The notes under the pieces were generated by a model that did no database searches, was not told the origin of the DNA, and saw nothing but the letters and a program-made list of their open reading frames with translations. This document shows, piece by piece, positions 1-10,049 of a stretch of DNA of 38,796 bases. The position numbers and the translations under genes are program-made. Position 1 is the stretch's first letter; every line of letters begins with the position of its first letter. The DNA lies in assembly GCA_015680685.1 (NCBI GenBank), contig MNCI01034628.1, forward strand, positions 1-38,796. Direction: 5' to 3'. This DNA is from Gnetum montanum (taxonomy: Eukaryota > Streptophyta > Gnetopsida > Gnetales > Gnetaceae).

Positions 1-42
1 GTAAAATAAAGATAAATAAGCCTTTAATGGTGCTCTGGATAA

Positions 43-381
43 ACTAAATTTTTAAATAAAGGCTTAAAGAATGCATATAAAGATAAGGAGAAATATGATA
101 GAGAATTTACAAAGTATAAAACAAAGGTGACTGAGGCTTTAAGAACTACCCATTCTCTAGCAAAGGAGTTGGAAAGTTTAAAACAAGAAAAGATTACTGT
201 AGAATCTAATATAAATCCTAAACTAGCTAATAGAATTTTGGAATTCACAGTGAGAATAATGAATTTCAAAATGAATAAGAATATTTGCTCCACTCTTCTA
301 TAGGATCTTCATAAAGCTCAACAGAAAATAATAGAGTTGATAGTGCAAAAGTATGATATGAGAGAAATTGTGAGATTGTGA
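43..381 (+). pseudogene. Coiled-coil retroelement ORF fragment (gag-like)
   Basis: One plus-strand frame stays open from 43 to the TGA at 379-381, broken only by a TAG at 301. It is rich in Lys, Glu, Leu and Gln, with heptad-like spacing (for example LAKELESLKQEK near 160-195), as expected of a coiled coil. Such segments are common in the gag or N-terminal region of plant LTR retrotransposons, but no zinc knuckle or catalytic motif is present, so the family cannot be named. The single internal TAG replaces a sense codon and the frame is cut by the window edge or a stop upstream at 40-42. I see no start codon context or promoter. It is best read as a short remnant; a fragment of an ordinary coiled-coil gene is also possible. 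Confidence 0.4.
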
Positions 382-460
382 CCACATCGTCAACTGCATG
401 TTCGTGTGCCAAGAGGATTGCTATGTACCTAAAAAAATGCAACTTTGGAGACTATCCTCT

Positions 461-1210
461 AGGACTACGCTGTTCACTATCTTGAGTGGGATTGAGTGTA
501 GTTACAATTTGGGGAAAAAAGGAAGTACAATAAAGATGCATTTTGCTAACTATGCTTGTTGGAGGTTAGTTGGAACTAAGCTGAATGCTGATGTTGCATT
601 GTGAAGGTCTTTGGAGGCTATTTTAGTTGACTATGCTTGACTACACTTTGGACTAGGAGAGAGCGTAGTTCAACACTTGGAAATTTTTTTTTCCAAAAAA
701 TGGCTATGTGCTTACTACGCTCTCCATAGAAGGCTGACTACACTCCCAAATGGGGTCAAGCATAGTCCCAACACTTGTTAAAACTTGCAAAAATTGTCCT
801 CCAATTAACTACGCTTAACTATGCTCTGGGTTGGGGGAGAGTGTAGTCTCAACACTTCAAAAATTCCTACAAAAACTAGGCCTTCATGTTGACTATGCTC
901 TAAGGTAGTGGAGAGCGTAGTCTCAGCTCTTAGAAAAAATCTATAGTAGTTGGCTTAACACTTAGAAAATTTTGCAAAACTAGCCTTTGTGTTAACTATG
1001 CTCTCACTCTCTATTGAGCTAACTACGCTTTAGGACAGTGGAGAGCATAGTTCCAATACTTAGAAAAATCTACAGCTTCTTGTTTCATGGTGACACTTAG
1101 GGAAAATTGCAAAAAATAGATTTTTGGAGCTGACTACGGTCTCCACTAGGTTGACTATGCTCTAGGCAGTAGAGAGCGTAGTCCGAACACTTAGAGAAAT
1201 TTTCCTCATG
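461..1210. repeat. Degenerate array of imperfect hairpin units, core GACTAYGCTCT / AGAGCRTAGTC
   Basis: About six to eight diverged units carry a left arm like GACTATGCTCT and a right arm like AGAGCGTAGTC separated by about 9-20 bases. The clearest pairs are 818-827 with 838-847, 891-901 with 912-922, 1021-1029 with 1042-1052, and 1153-1163 with 1173-1183. Most units are followed by a common tail AACACTTAGAAAAAT. Spacing between the last three units is about 130 bp. Arms differ mostly at the Y/R position, consistent with C/T transitions. No reading frame crosses the array. It directly abuts the truncated pol of element A on its right. Its origin (LTR U3, satellite or other) is not determined. 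Confidence 0.65.
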
Positions 1211-1257
1211 CTAACACTTAGACAAATTTGCAGTCAAGACGCTATAGCCCAAATTTG

Positions 1258-2230
1258 GTGCTGTTTCAGTGTGTCTAAGATATGACCAAGCAAAGAATAT
1301 TGACCATTTGTTGACCACCTTTAATAGCATCCTTTTCTACTCAGGAGCAAGGTTGCAATTAATTATCATTAGCTTGTCATTTTTAAAAAATGCATATTCC
1401 ATGTTGGTAAGTAGAGTTTTGAACTCTAAGGACTCTTGTTTAAAACTGTTGGGGATTTCCAACTCTTCCCAATTAGTATCATCAGGTTCATGATCAAAGG
1501 GTTTGCAATGAACTTACTGTAGTCCATCCATGCCCTCAACATAGGCATAAGTTAGGCTCTCAATAGGTTCCATGCAGAGTGTGCTTCTCTTAGAATTAGC
1601 TGTCAACCACTAGGTGTCCTCTTGTTTTGTGGCTACTGCATACATGCACTTTTGGATTTTAGATTCATCTACACACTATCTGCATGCTTTGATTGATGTG
1701 CTTTTAATAGACCAAAGTTTTTGCATAGAGTTGCACCTTGTATTGCTGTACATGATGCATGGAACTTGCTTCTTCTCAATCTTTTTGAATTCATTTTCCT
1801 AGAAGATCTCTAGGGAAAGATCTCTAATGCCAATTCGTGCATCAACAGTTCTCAACCAAGCCCTTCCAATAATTATTGGGAAGTCTCCCTTACAATTGTT
1901 AACTTTGATCACCAGAAAATCAGCATGATACGACCACCCATAGACAGTGGTCATAATGTCCTCCACAGTCCCAAGGGAACAATGATGGATTGATCTGCCA
2001 ATTCTAAATGGATGTTTCTCTTCTTGAGAGGAGGTAGGTTCAAAGCGTTGTACATTTCATGGGAAATGAGGTTGACACAAGAACTTGAATAAAGAAGAGC
2101 CTTGCATGGCTCATTCCTAGAAATCTACAAGTAGATGAGAGGACTTCCAGGATCAACTCTTTTTGTGGAAACATTGCCAGCCTTGATCCAAGTAGATACA
2201 GCTTGCATTAACATGACAATTTGGAACTTG
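1258..2230 (-). pseudogene. Athila-like pol fragment: degraded retropepsin and protease-RT linker (element A)
   Basis: Read on the minus strand, 2150 down to about 1800 gives a retropepsin-like domain. The active-site region has decayed from the usual D-S/T-G-A (it reads LYSSSCVNLIS), but the later conserved parts remain, including LELADQSIIVPLG, then a one-base frameshift near 1978, then DFLVIKV and PIIIGRAWL (the flap-to-GR-L region). Further on, 1500 down to 1258 encodes the linker seen before reverse transcriptase in Athila-type pol, with LEFKTLL, YAFFKNDKL and the FFAWSY motif that precedes the RT. One TAG stands where this family usually has Gln. Reverse transcriptase itself is missing: homology ends at about 1258, where the hairpin array begins. 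Not functional. Confidence 0.7.
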
Positions 2231-2439
2231 GGAGGTGTTTGGTTTGAAGGGCTCTAGAAAGAAATGGATGTAGAGGATGAAGGAGATCTAGGGGTGACCA
2301 ACCACATAAGTAGATGAGGGCTTAATAGGGCTATTCATTTAGAAGAATGATCTTTTACAGGATTTGGGTTTCAAACCACTCGGCTCAGGAACTGGCTATA
2401 AGTTAACAGAGATAGTAGTGTTACGTTGCTACAGTTGTG

Positions 2440-4700
2440 GAGGAATTTTGCCCTGCATGGATGGAGCAAGTGGTAATTGGGTTAAGCATGGAGGAACATG
2501 TGCTAAAGGATGAGGAGGATGATAAGGATATGGGGATTCCCCTCTAGAAGATTGAGAATGAGTTCGGTAATACTATGGAGCATAGTAGTGATGCTAAAAA
2601 GAAGTGTGACTGGAAGAGTCATGTAGAGACATGGGTTGCTAAACATAATACCCATACCGATCTGGCTACCTTTAAGGGTACTGCTACCTTGGTGGTGGCA
2701 TCCCCCATGATTGTGCGTGTTGCCACTGATGCTACTACTCATATGATTGTGGTGGAGCTCCACTTGGATAATAAGCATGTTGTTGTTAGTGGAACTACCT
2801 TAGGTTACCTTGAGGATAAGGCAACCTTCTAGGTGCTTGCCTTCATGCTAGTCTAGGATTCAAAGCATACATCACAAATTCCTATAAGTGTGATACAACA
2901 AGCAAACATCACTTAGTATGTTCATATTGGTAGATGTCACACCCGTCATCATCATTCAATTATGACTCCACAACCTCTTCTACTACCGTAGCTTTGCCCT
3001 TACCCCTTTGGTAGGCACATTCAGCTTCTTTTTTCTTCTACGGTCATAATCACTACCTTGCTCTTTGGATTCTTCTACAATTTTCAAAGAAATTTGAAAT
3101 TTTTCATCCAAATATTCCCACATTTTACCAACCTTAGCTGAAATTTTAGACACAAATTTTTGAATTGGCAAGTTTTTCCCTGCACCACTTCATCAAGTGG
3201 TACATCCCCCTCATTGTCACAAAACTGGACCTCCCTTTTTCTGATGGAAGGGTCCTACTTATACTCCTCAACACTTTCTCATTTTCTCAACTCACCTTCT
3301 TCTTTTGCAACCTACTCAATCAACCTTTAAATCTAATGGGCTCTTAGTTCTAACAATCTCCCTTCAACATAGACCCAAAGAGTTCTCCTCGTTTTTGATC
3401 AAAGCCCATCTATGATATGACGAAGCTGCTGTCACTGAGAATAACCATGGCTGGGACATCTATGCAAGAGGGAATAATACCTACCTATGGTTGCATCTAA
3501 GGGTTCATGTATTCCTTGTCAGTAGACTTAAATTTGCTTTCTCAAATTGAACACTCTAAAGTACGTATGATATTTGTCATTAAAAAACTCAAGCATCGTA
3601 CTCCATCTACAAATTGATTCTAGCTCTAAGAAGTAGTACCAACTTTTTGCTTCTTTATGAGTGTCCTAGGAAACAGCTTAAGTTTTTGCCAACTCTTTTC
3701 TATGTTCTACAAGGAACATGCATTGTGAAGGGCCTAAACATGGGTCTGTGGATTTGAGTTATATCCTCCCTCAAATCTGGGAATATTGTTCATATTAAAC
3801 ATCTTGATTCTGCTATCTTTCACATGCCTAGTTGGAATCTTGACTGCCTCTACAATGTTCAACATGCTTTGAGTTTTCAACAAGGGTTCATCATTGTCAT
3901 GATTTTGATGATGCCTATGATGTCCCCTACTACCCCTTCATTTATATCTAGGCCTACAATCATTATCTTAATATTTACCTTCATCGTGGTTTCATCCCCT
4001 ATGATTTTGATCATATTCAAAGGAGGGAGAAGAAGATGTAAATGAAGAGAGCGAAGAGGGAGGAGGATTGTCACCGCCATAGTGTCTGCCATCTTCTCTT
4101 TGCTTGTCACGGCCATGATCATTAGGTTTACTGTCATCACAAAGCTTGCCCAAGCCCCAACCTTGACTCCCAATTTTGCCTAAACATGGATTGTTGATAG
4201 TGAATTGCAGATTCAGGTTCAAGCCTCCTTCACTAGAGTCAAGGAGTGAAGAATGTTCATGTTGAGAACCACCAAAGGAAAGATCCTCATTATCATCTTG
4301 GTTCAACAGGAACAAGGGATTGGTGAACCATTTCTCCTTCGTATCTTCATGGGGCTTCTCTTGGTGTCGATCTCATTCACGTTGTGTTTCTATGGGATGG
4401 TAGTCTCAATAGTAATGATCATGCACGATGTATTCATCATGGTGGTCCTAGATGCCCAACCTCTTAAGAGTTTGGAGCGGTTCATAGGAACAGATCGATC
4501 AAGAGGCAACACAACATTTCCCTCCATATCTCTCCACTGTAGCTACTCATATTAATGCAAGATGAAGGTGAAATCAAGTGCAAACTCATCTAGATGAGTG
4601 TACACCATTTTGAATTCCTAGGCCACTGGCGATTTTGAATCATCATGCTTGTGAGAAGAAGAAATTTTGGATTAGAGGAAAAATTTAGTGTGCTTAAATT
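2440..4700 (-). pseudogene. Degraded gag of element A
   Basis: The minus strand is collinear with the gag region of copy B but broken by stops and frameshifts in all frames. Shared landmarks include a segment around 2690-2830 with near-identical words (for example GTGGTGGAGCTCCACT in both copies on the plus strand), and a zinc-knuckle remnant around 2895-2955, where the pattern C-x2-C-x3-H-x3-C of copy B has become C-x2-Y with a stop in the loop. A basic, coiled segment at 3171-2983 matches the KVxxMWxxLDxKFQI region of copy B. The gag protein would form the retrotransposon particle; this copy cannot be translated. Confidence 0.65.
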
Positions 4701-4813
4701 ATAATAATAATTTTTATTCTCTCTTTCTCAAACGATTGTGACCTTAGGGTTCATTCCAATGATCTTAAATAATATTCACTAAGTCCTAGATAGTACACAT
4801 ATTAAACTACAAG

Positions 4814-4831
4814 TCCCTGGCAATGGCGCTA
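4814..4831 (-). other. Primer binding site, tRNA-Asp type (element A)
   Basis: Read on the minus strand, this 18-mer matches TGGCGCCGTTGCCGGGGA, the complement of the 3' end of plant tRNA-Asp, at 15 of 18 positions. On the plus strand the three differences are all C to T. It lies one base inside the LTR edge at 4833, the expected position for priming minus-strand cDNA synthesis. Athila elements are known to use tRNA-Asp. Confidence 0.75.
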
Positions 4832-4832
4832 A

Positions 4833-5686
4833 TGATGAGTGGCTAGTAGACCCTACGTCCAACCATACAAATTACTAAGTATTCATGCAGGATTCAGTCA
4901 AATTCCATGGACTAACCTTCTAAGAACGCTAGTCTCTAGATCATTGTAATTGTTGTCTTCCCAATTACACTTGTGAAATGCAAAGGTACGATTAAGTGCA
5001 ACTAAGGCACATGATTTTTATCATTTTTATGTTTTAAGTTTTAAGTCACCTAAGGATAAATAATAATGAATAAAATAAAATAATCAAATTGCTAATTTAA
5101 TCTAAGTGGCTACACCTAACTAATCCTAACATAAGCATCCATTCCCACTTGTTGTACACATCATGAACATGTTTAACACTACTAGGTTATCAAACGTTAA
5201 GCATTACTGGGATTCCCAAGTGCTAAGCATATGCTTGAAGTGGTTGCACTTATGTGCTTAATTAATGACTATTTAATGTAGCTTAATTTGGCTTAATTGA
5301 TTACTTAATTTCTTAAAGCATTAAAAGAAACTGCATAAAATATTAAATGCATAAGTAGATAATTAATCTATTTCAAAGTGCTACAAGGTTTATTAGAAAA
5401 CTCATCTTTATTACCACACACACTGCTGTGCTCAGGTACAATAGTGCTTGAATAAAGATCTGTACACTCTTTAACTCCTACTACGAGCACTTAGATAAAT
5501 ATTTTAACTATCAAGCAAGAAAACTGCAAGATCTTTGCTACAACTATGACAAAAAAATCATAAATATGGTTGGTGAGCATGTATTTATAGATAAAAATAG
5601 ACATTGCATTGACAAGGCCATGTCAATGCATCAAATACCACATCGATGCAACCTCGTCAGTGTAACATAGAAAATACAGCTCATCA
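4833..5686 (-). repeat. 5' LTR of element A (LTR-A)
   Basis: This 854-bp LTR is bounded by TGATGAG (4833) and CTCATCA (ending 5686), the 7-bp terminal inverted repeat shared by the LTRs in this family. On the minus strand the promoter TATAAATA is at 5589-5582, only about 97 bp from the outer edge, so U3 is very short. U3 holds TCGATG/TTGACATG-type repeats at about 5593-5660. A conserved AATAAAG (minus strand, near 5413-5407) is the probable poly(A) signal. The blocks around 5386-5420 and 5450-5500 align by eye with the corresponding parts of LTR-B and LTR-D. Confidence 0.75.
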
Positions 5687-5689
5687 CTT

Positions 5690-6056
5690 AACATGCTAGA
5701 TGAGAATAGATTGCTAGCCCTGTTCATGAATGAAGTGCATAAAGCATTCAAAAAAACATGCCATGACCTTAGAATAAGGAAAATAAAATTTCAACGTTTA
5801 GACAAGGTCCTTTACTAGAACCCCACACATGTTCCACACTGAACTAAGTTCCAAACATTGTGGGAAGGACCTTATATCATTTATGACACCTTTCTTTATA
5901 AGGCCATGTTAATATACAAACTTGAGAGTCCAAATAAAATCCAACTGGTCAACACACAAAAACTTAAACCTTTCCATGAACCTAAGCAAGCCAGTGCAAG
6001 CAACACCTCCACGGATGGACAACCTCGCTCAATTTTTTGGATATCCTTCTTTCAAC
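5690..6056 (+). pseudogene. Integrase C-terminal (GPY/F) fragment of a Ty3/gypsy element
   Basis: The plus-strand frame carries LDKVLY around 5798-5815 and then WEGPYII (5861-5881) followed by YKLESPN and VNTQKLKPF. This is the GPY/F module at the C-terminus of Ty3/gypsy integrase, which helps bind DNA. Stops interrupt the frame just upstream (TAG after VLY, then a TGA), so it is dead. The zinc-binding and D,D,E catalytic parts are absent; they would lie to the left, where LTR-A now sits. This implies element A was inserted into, or recombined next to, an older element of opposite orientation. A polypurine-like tract follows about 50 bp after LKPF. Confidence 0.7.
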
Positions 6057-6057
6057 T

Positions 6058-6072
6058 TAGTCGTGGGGGAGA
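6058..6072 (+). other. Polypurine tract-like site after the integrase fragment
   Basis: TAGTCGTGGGGGAGA lies just past the integrase C-terminus. The same word TAGTCGTGGGG occurs directly in front of LTR-D at 19158-19168, so this is probably the plus-strand priming site of a related element. No clear LTR start with TGATGAG follows here. Confidence 0.5.
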
Positions 6073-6779
6073 TTGTCATCCATTCTAATCATACCAGTGG
6101 CTTCTTAGTTTTTCAACTTTTTTGTTTTACATTATTTTTATTTTTATACCTTTTTATTTTACACTTTGTTATTTTTGTTTTACAACATCATTTCTACATT
6201 TTAAGTTTCTTGAATATTTTACAATTTCTTTTATATTTTACTTTATTCTAGTGTGAATTTTTCTTGTTTTCTAATAAAATGCTTTGTTGTCAACAGAACA
6301 CAATGATGTTGTAGTTATTTGCTAATGGTGGTTTATACTTAATGTTTTTGATTACTAAATATCTAGTTTCTATTTTTGAATTTTGATGACTAACGACTAA
6401 GACAAAGTTTCTTTTTCATGAAACAGGAAGTGAGTCCATGTTGTCCATCCATCTAGAAACTATATGGTCTTCTTGGTTTTGGAAGCATGAGGTTCCTTTT
6501 TAATTAATAAAACTTTAGCGAACTTGTGACCTTAGTAGTATCCAAACTTGGGAAAGGTTCAAAGGTTTGAAAAGGGTGTGACTTCAAGGGGATTCAATAC
6601 TCTTTGTACCTTTCTACTTACTTGAGTGCAATTGTGTCTTCATGGATTTCTTACCATTCCATGTTGGTCAATAATAGGAACTTAATAAGTCTTTACATGG
6701 TGTGGTTCCCATCCAAAAATCCATAAAAACATAAAATTCAAAAAAAAACATGAAGAACGATAGGGAGCTCACCCTACAT
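6073..6779. other. Non-coding retroelement-derived spacer
   Basis: The first 200 bp are very T-rich (runs of TTTTTA/TTTTAC), like the non-coding stretch after pol in many plant Ty3/gypsy elements. From 6270 to about 6690 I see no frame, repeat or motif I can name. The switch to copy B gag (minus strand) occurs between about 6690 and 6780. Confidence 0.4.
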
Positions 6780-9120
6780 AGTTGGAACAAGTGGTAATGG
6801 AGCTCAGGGTAGAAGAGGTGTAGTTGAACGAGAAAGATAGTATGTTTGTGGAACATCACCCCTAGGAGAAGGAGTTCTATAGTACTTGTGGGTTTGGTAG
6901 TGAGGCTGAGGGGCAACATGACTAGTGGAGTCACATGGAGAGATCAACTGCTACACATAGTATTTGTACGGGTTAGGTTGATGGTAAGGGTATTTTTGAT
7001 GTGGTAATGGCATTTCCCATGATTGTGGGTGTTGCCACTATTGATACTGTTCAATCGGTTGTGGTGGAGCTCCACTCGGATAATATGTCAAAGGTTGGTG
7101 GAACTACCTTGGGTTACCTTGAGGATAAGGTAAGCTTCTGGGTGCCAACCGTCTGTTTAATTGTGGGTTTAGTACATACACCCTAGACTCCTACAGATGT
7201 GATATTATTGGGCAACATCCCTTAGGATGGTCATATTGGCATATCTCACATTCGCCATCATTTTCTATGTCTGAATCCACAACCTCTTCAATGATGGCAA
7301 CTTTGCCCTTACCTTTGTTACGTGCATATTTAGCTTCTTTCTTTTTTCTCCTCTCCTAGTCACTACCTTGCTCTCTAAACTCCTCTACTATTTTGAGAAT
7401 GATCTGAAATTTATTATCTAGGGAGTTCCACATTTGGTCTACCTTTTCCAATACATCTAATGCAAACTTTTGAATGGGCAAAGTCTTCCTATTCATCATC
7501 TCTTCGAGTGGTGACTCTTCTTCATCCTTACAAAATCTAACTTCCTTCTTTTGGAGGGAAGGATCTCTATTGTATTCCTTTGCACTTTCTCTTTTCCTTA
7601 ACTCACCTTCCTCCTTAGCAATTTGCTCCAACAATCTTTGTATTTGATGGGCTTTGAGCTCATATAGCCTTCCTTGGGCATAGGTTCCAAGGGTTCTTCG
7701 TGTTTCGTACCTAAGCCCATCTACGAGATGGTGTAGTTGTTCCCTTTGCGAGTAACCATGGCCAAGGCAACGATGTAATAGTACATAATATTGGCCCATG
7801 GCAGCATCAAAGGATTCCTGTCTTCCTTGTTTCCATCCTTGGATTTGCTTACACAAGTTGGACACTCAGGAGTACATTTGATACTTATCATTGAATAGCT
7901 CTAACATGGTACTCCATCAAAATATGGATTCCAGTTCTAAGGATTGGTACCAGCTTTCCGCTTCCTTAATCAGTGTTCGTGGAAACAACTTTAGTTTTTG
8001 CCACTTATTTTCTATATTTTGCAAGGCACATGCATCATGAAATGCTTGTAGGTAGTTTTGAGGATCAACATTGTATCCCCCTTCAAATCAAGGGATGTTA
8101 TTCATGTCTAATCTTTTGATCCTACTATCCTTTTGGTGCCTTGTTGAGATCTTAACAACCTTAGTTATATTTAGCATACTTCAGGTAGCGAGTAGGGGTT
8201 TATCATGATCATATTCTCTATGGCGTCTATGATGCCTATGTTGTTCCCTACTCTCCCTCCTTTCGTGATGTGTTTCTCTAGAATGCCCTCATCCCCTTTC
8301 TCGATTGTTTCATCTATGATCTCTGTTTCACTCACCATTGTTCTCATGGTCTTTCTCTTTGCGACTGCGTCCAGATCCTGAAGGAGAGGGGGAAGGAGAT
8401 GATGAAGGTGGAGAGGAAGGAGGACTGGCACCATGACGGTTCCTGTCACTTTCTCTTTGGTGGTATTGGCCTTGGTCATGGTTATGATTGGAATGTTCGT
8501 CAACGTGATGTGTTCGTGTTCCTTTTTTAGATCCTTTGTGTCTGCTGGTATCAGAACATGGGTTATGAATAGCTGAGTGAAGGTTCTGATACACAACTCC
8601 TTAACTAAAGTTAACGAGAGGAACATCATTTTGTGGGAAACCTCCTGAGGCAAGTTCACCACCCTCATTTTCACTTAGGACAGAAGGGACATCCTGAGGC
8701 CACTTCCCCTTCATAGATTTATAATATATCCTATTGTAGGTCCCTTTGGCATTGTGCCTCTATGGGTCGATACTCTCTCGAGTCGTGTTCATGCACAACG
8801 TACTCTGCCTGTAAGTGCTACATACCAATTCGTGTGATAGCATGAAGAAGCATGCTTGGGACTGAGTGATCGGGAGGTAACACTATGTTACCTTCTAAAT
8901 CACGCCAACGCAGTTATTCATCTTGGTGGAGGATAAAGGAAAAGCTTAGTATATACTCATCGAGATGAGCGTATACCACACGAAACTGTTGGGGCATTGG
9001 CGGGTCATCATGTGTACTATGCCTCCAATTGTTCATTGTGTCGGACCTAGGCGGTGAAGCACTCTCATAAGAAGAAGGAGACATGATTAATTCTTCAGTG
9101 TGCAATACTCTCTTTTCTAT
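6780..9120 (-). pseudogene. Degraded gag of element B (Retrotrans_gag domain and zinc knuckle)
   Basis: On the minus strand, 7865-7356 is an open stretch of 169 codons with the retrotransposon gag signature: a Trp/Gln-rich segment (GWKQGRQESFDAAMGQYY), then LLHRCLGHGYSQREQLHHL, and a basic, coiled C-terminal part (IQRLLEQIAKEEGEL). This pattern is the capsid-like domain of Athila/Tat gag. Further along, at about 7255-7205, a zinc-knuckle reads CEICQYDHPKGCC (C-x2-C-x3-H-x3-C), which would bind RNA. Ser/Pro/His-rich segments lie upstream at 8594-8328. Stops and frameshifts separate the blocks, so no complete protein is made. Better preserved than copy A. Confidence 0.75.
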
Positions 9121-9202
9121 AATTGTAGGATAACCAACCCTAAGGGTTTGTTCCAACAATGGGAAGATTTCCTAAGTTCTAATCAGCGCACAAATGAAAA
9201 AG

Positions 9203-9220
9203 TCCCTAGCATCGACGCCA
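9203..9220 (-). other. Primer binding site, tRNA-Asp type (element B)
   Basis: On the minus strand it reads TGGCGTCGATGCTAGGGA, 14 of 18 matches to the tRNA-Asp complement TGGCGCCGTTGCCGGGGA. Three of the four differences are C/T or G/A transitions. It is one base from the LTR edge, exactly as in element A. Confidence 0.7.
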
Positions 9221-9221
9221 A

Positions 9222-10049
9222 TGATGAGCGGCGAGGTACCCCTACTCTCAACCATACAAATATGAGCATTACGTGCGATCTGGTTGAACTCTAAGGACTA
9301 AGTGCTTATGCGCCTTCATAGAGCAAGGATGGGTTAGGTGATCATTGTCTTCCTAAGCTTACTCGTATGGCATGATTGTATGATTAAGTAAACTTAAGGT
9401 ATATGATTTTTATGCTTTTTATGTTTTATGTCCTGGTGCTAAAAAGGGAGAAATGAAATAATTAAGTAACTAATTTAATTAAACTAATTAGCTAGGTTCC
9501 AACTAGTCCTAACACCCAGTATCCGTTCCCACTCTCCGTACACATCCCGAACCAATGTAACACTACTAGGATTACCAAATGCTAGTCGTTACTGGGTTAC
9601 CAAGTGTTCCACGTATGCTTGAAGTGGTCATACTGAGTGTGCTTACATGTTGAAAATTAACAAATCAATAAAATAGCCAATTAACTAATGAAAGCATTGA
9701 ATAACTGTAAATAACATTAAATGCAAAAAATAAGCTATTCTGAATGTTGCAAGGTTTATCACAAAGTTCGTCTTTATTTCCAAACACAAGGTGTGCTTAG
9801 GTATACAGTGCTCAAATAAAGATCCATTCACTTTATGACTCCTACTGCGAATGCTCAGAAATAATTCTAACTCTAGAAAGGGAAAATTGCAAGAGTTCGG
9901 GTAAGGGACTAAAAAACTAACTCATTGCAAGTGCGCTCGCCTCTTATTTATAGGCAACAAGATAGGTTTCGATATTGGATGTCCGATATTGCTTGGCATG
10001 CTCCGATATCGCGGATCCGATATCACAGTCTCAATATCGCGACTCATCA
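9222..10049 (-). repeat. 5' LTR of element B (LTR-B) with GATATC-type U3 repeats
   Basis: This 828-bp LTR is bounded by TGATGAG and CTCATCA. On the minus strand the TATA box TATAAATA is at 9952-9945, 97 bp from the outer edge, as in LTR-A. The U3 interval 9968-10041 is almost entirely made of five words of the type CGATATTG/CGATATCG, spaced about 13-20 bp. An AATAAAG poly(A)-like signal is at about 9780-9774 (minus strand). The block near 9815-9860 (AATAAAGATCCATTC, then ACTCCTACTGCGAATGCTC) aligns with LTR-A and LTR-D. Confidence 0.75.

Larger units (their letters stand above)
1258..5686 (-). mobile_element. Truncated Athila-like Ty3/gypsy retrotransposon, element A
   Basis: In transcription order (right to left) the element has an LTR (5686-4833), a tRNA-Asp-type primer binding site (4831-4814), a gag region (about 4700-2440), a degraded protease (about 2150-1800) and the protease-RT linker (to 1258). 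RT, RNase H, integrase and 3' LTR are absent from the window. Family assignment rests on the primer site type, the gag layout and zinc-knuckle position, and the FFAWSY linker. Copy B at 6.7-10.05 kb is a diverged relative in the same orientation. The outer LTR edge sits next to an integrase fragment of another element, suggesting a nested insertion. Confidence 0.75.
6780..10049 (-). mobile_element. Truncated Athila-like Ty3/gypsy retrotransposon, element B
   Basis: From right to left it has LTR-B (10049-9222), a tRNA-Asp-type primer site (9220-9203) and gag with capsid-like domain and zinc knuckle (to about 6780). Protease, RT, integrase and 3' LTR are missing. It is the same family and orientation as element A about 4.4 kb away. 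The shared gag blocks and the two primer sites lie at an offset of about 4.39 kb, which could mean two independent insertions or a segmental duplication followed by decay. Divergence between the copies is clearly visible by eye, so neither is recent. Confidence 0.75.
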
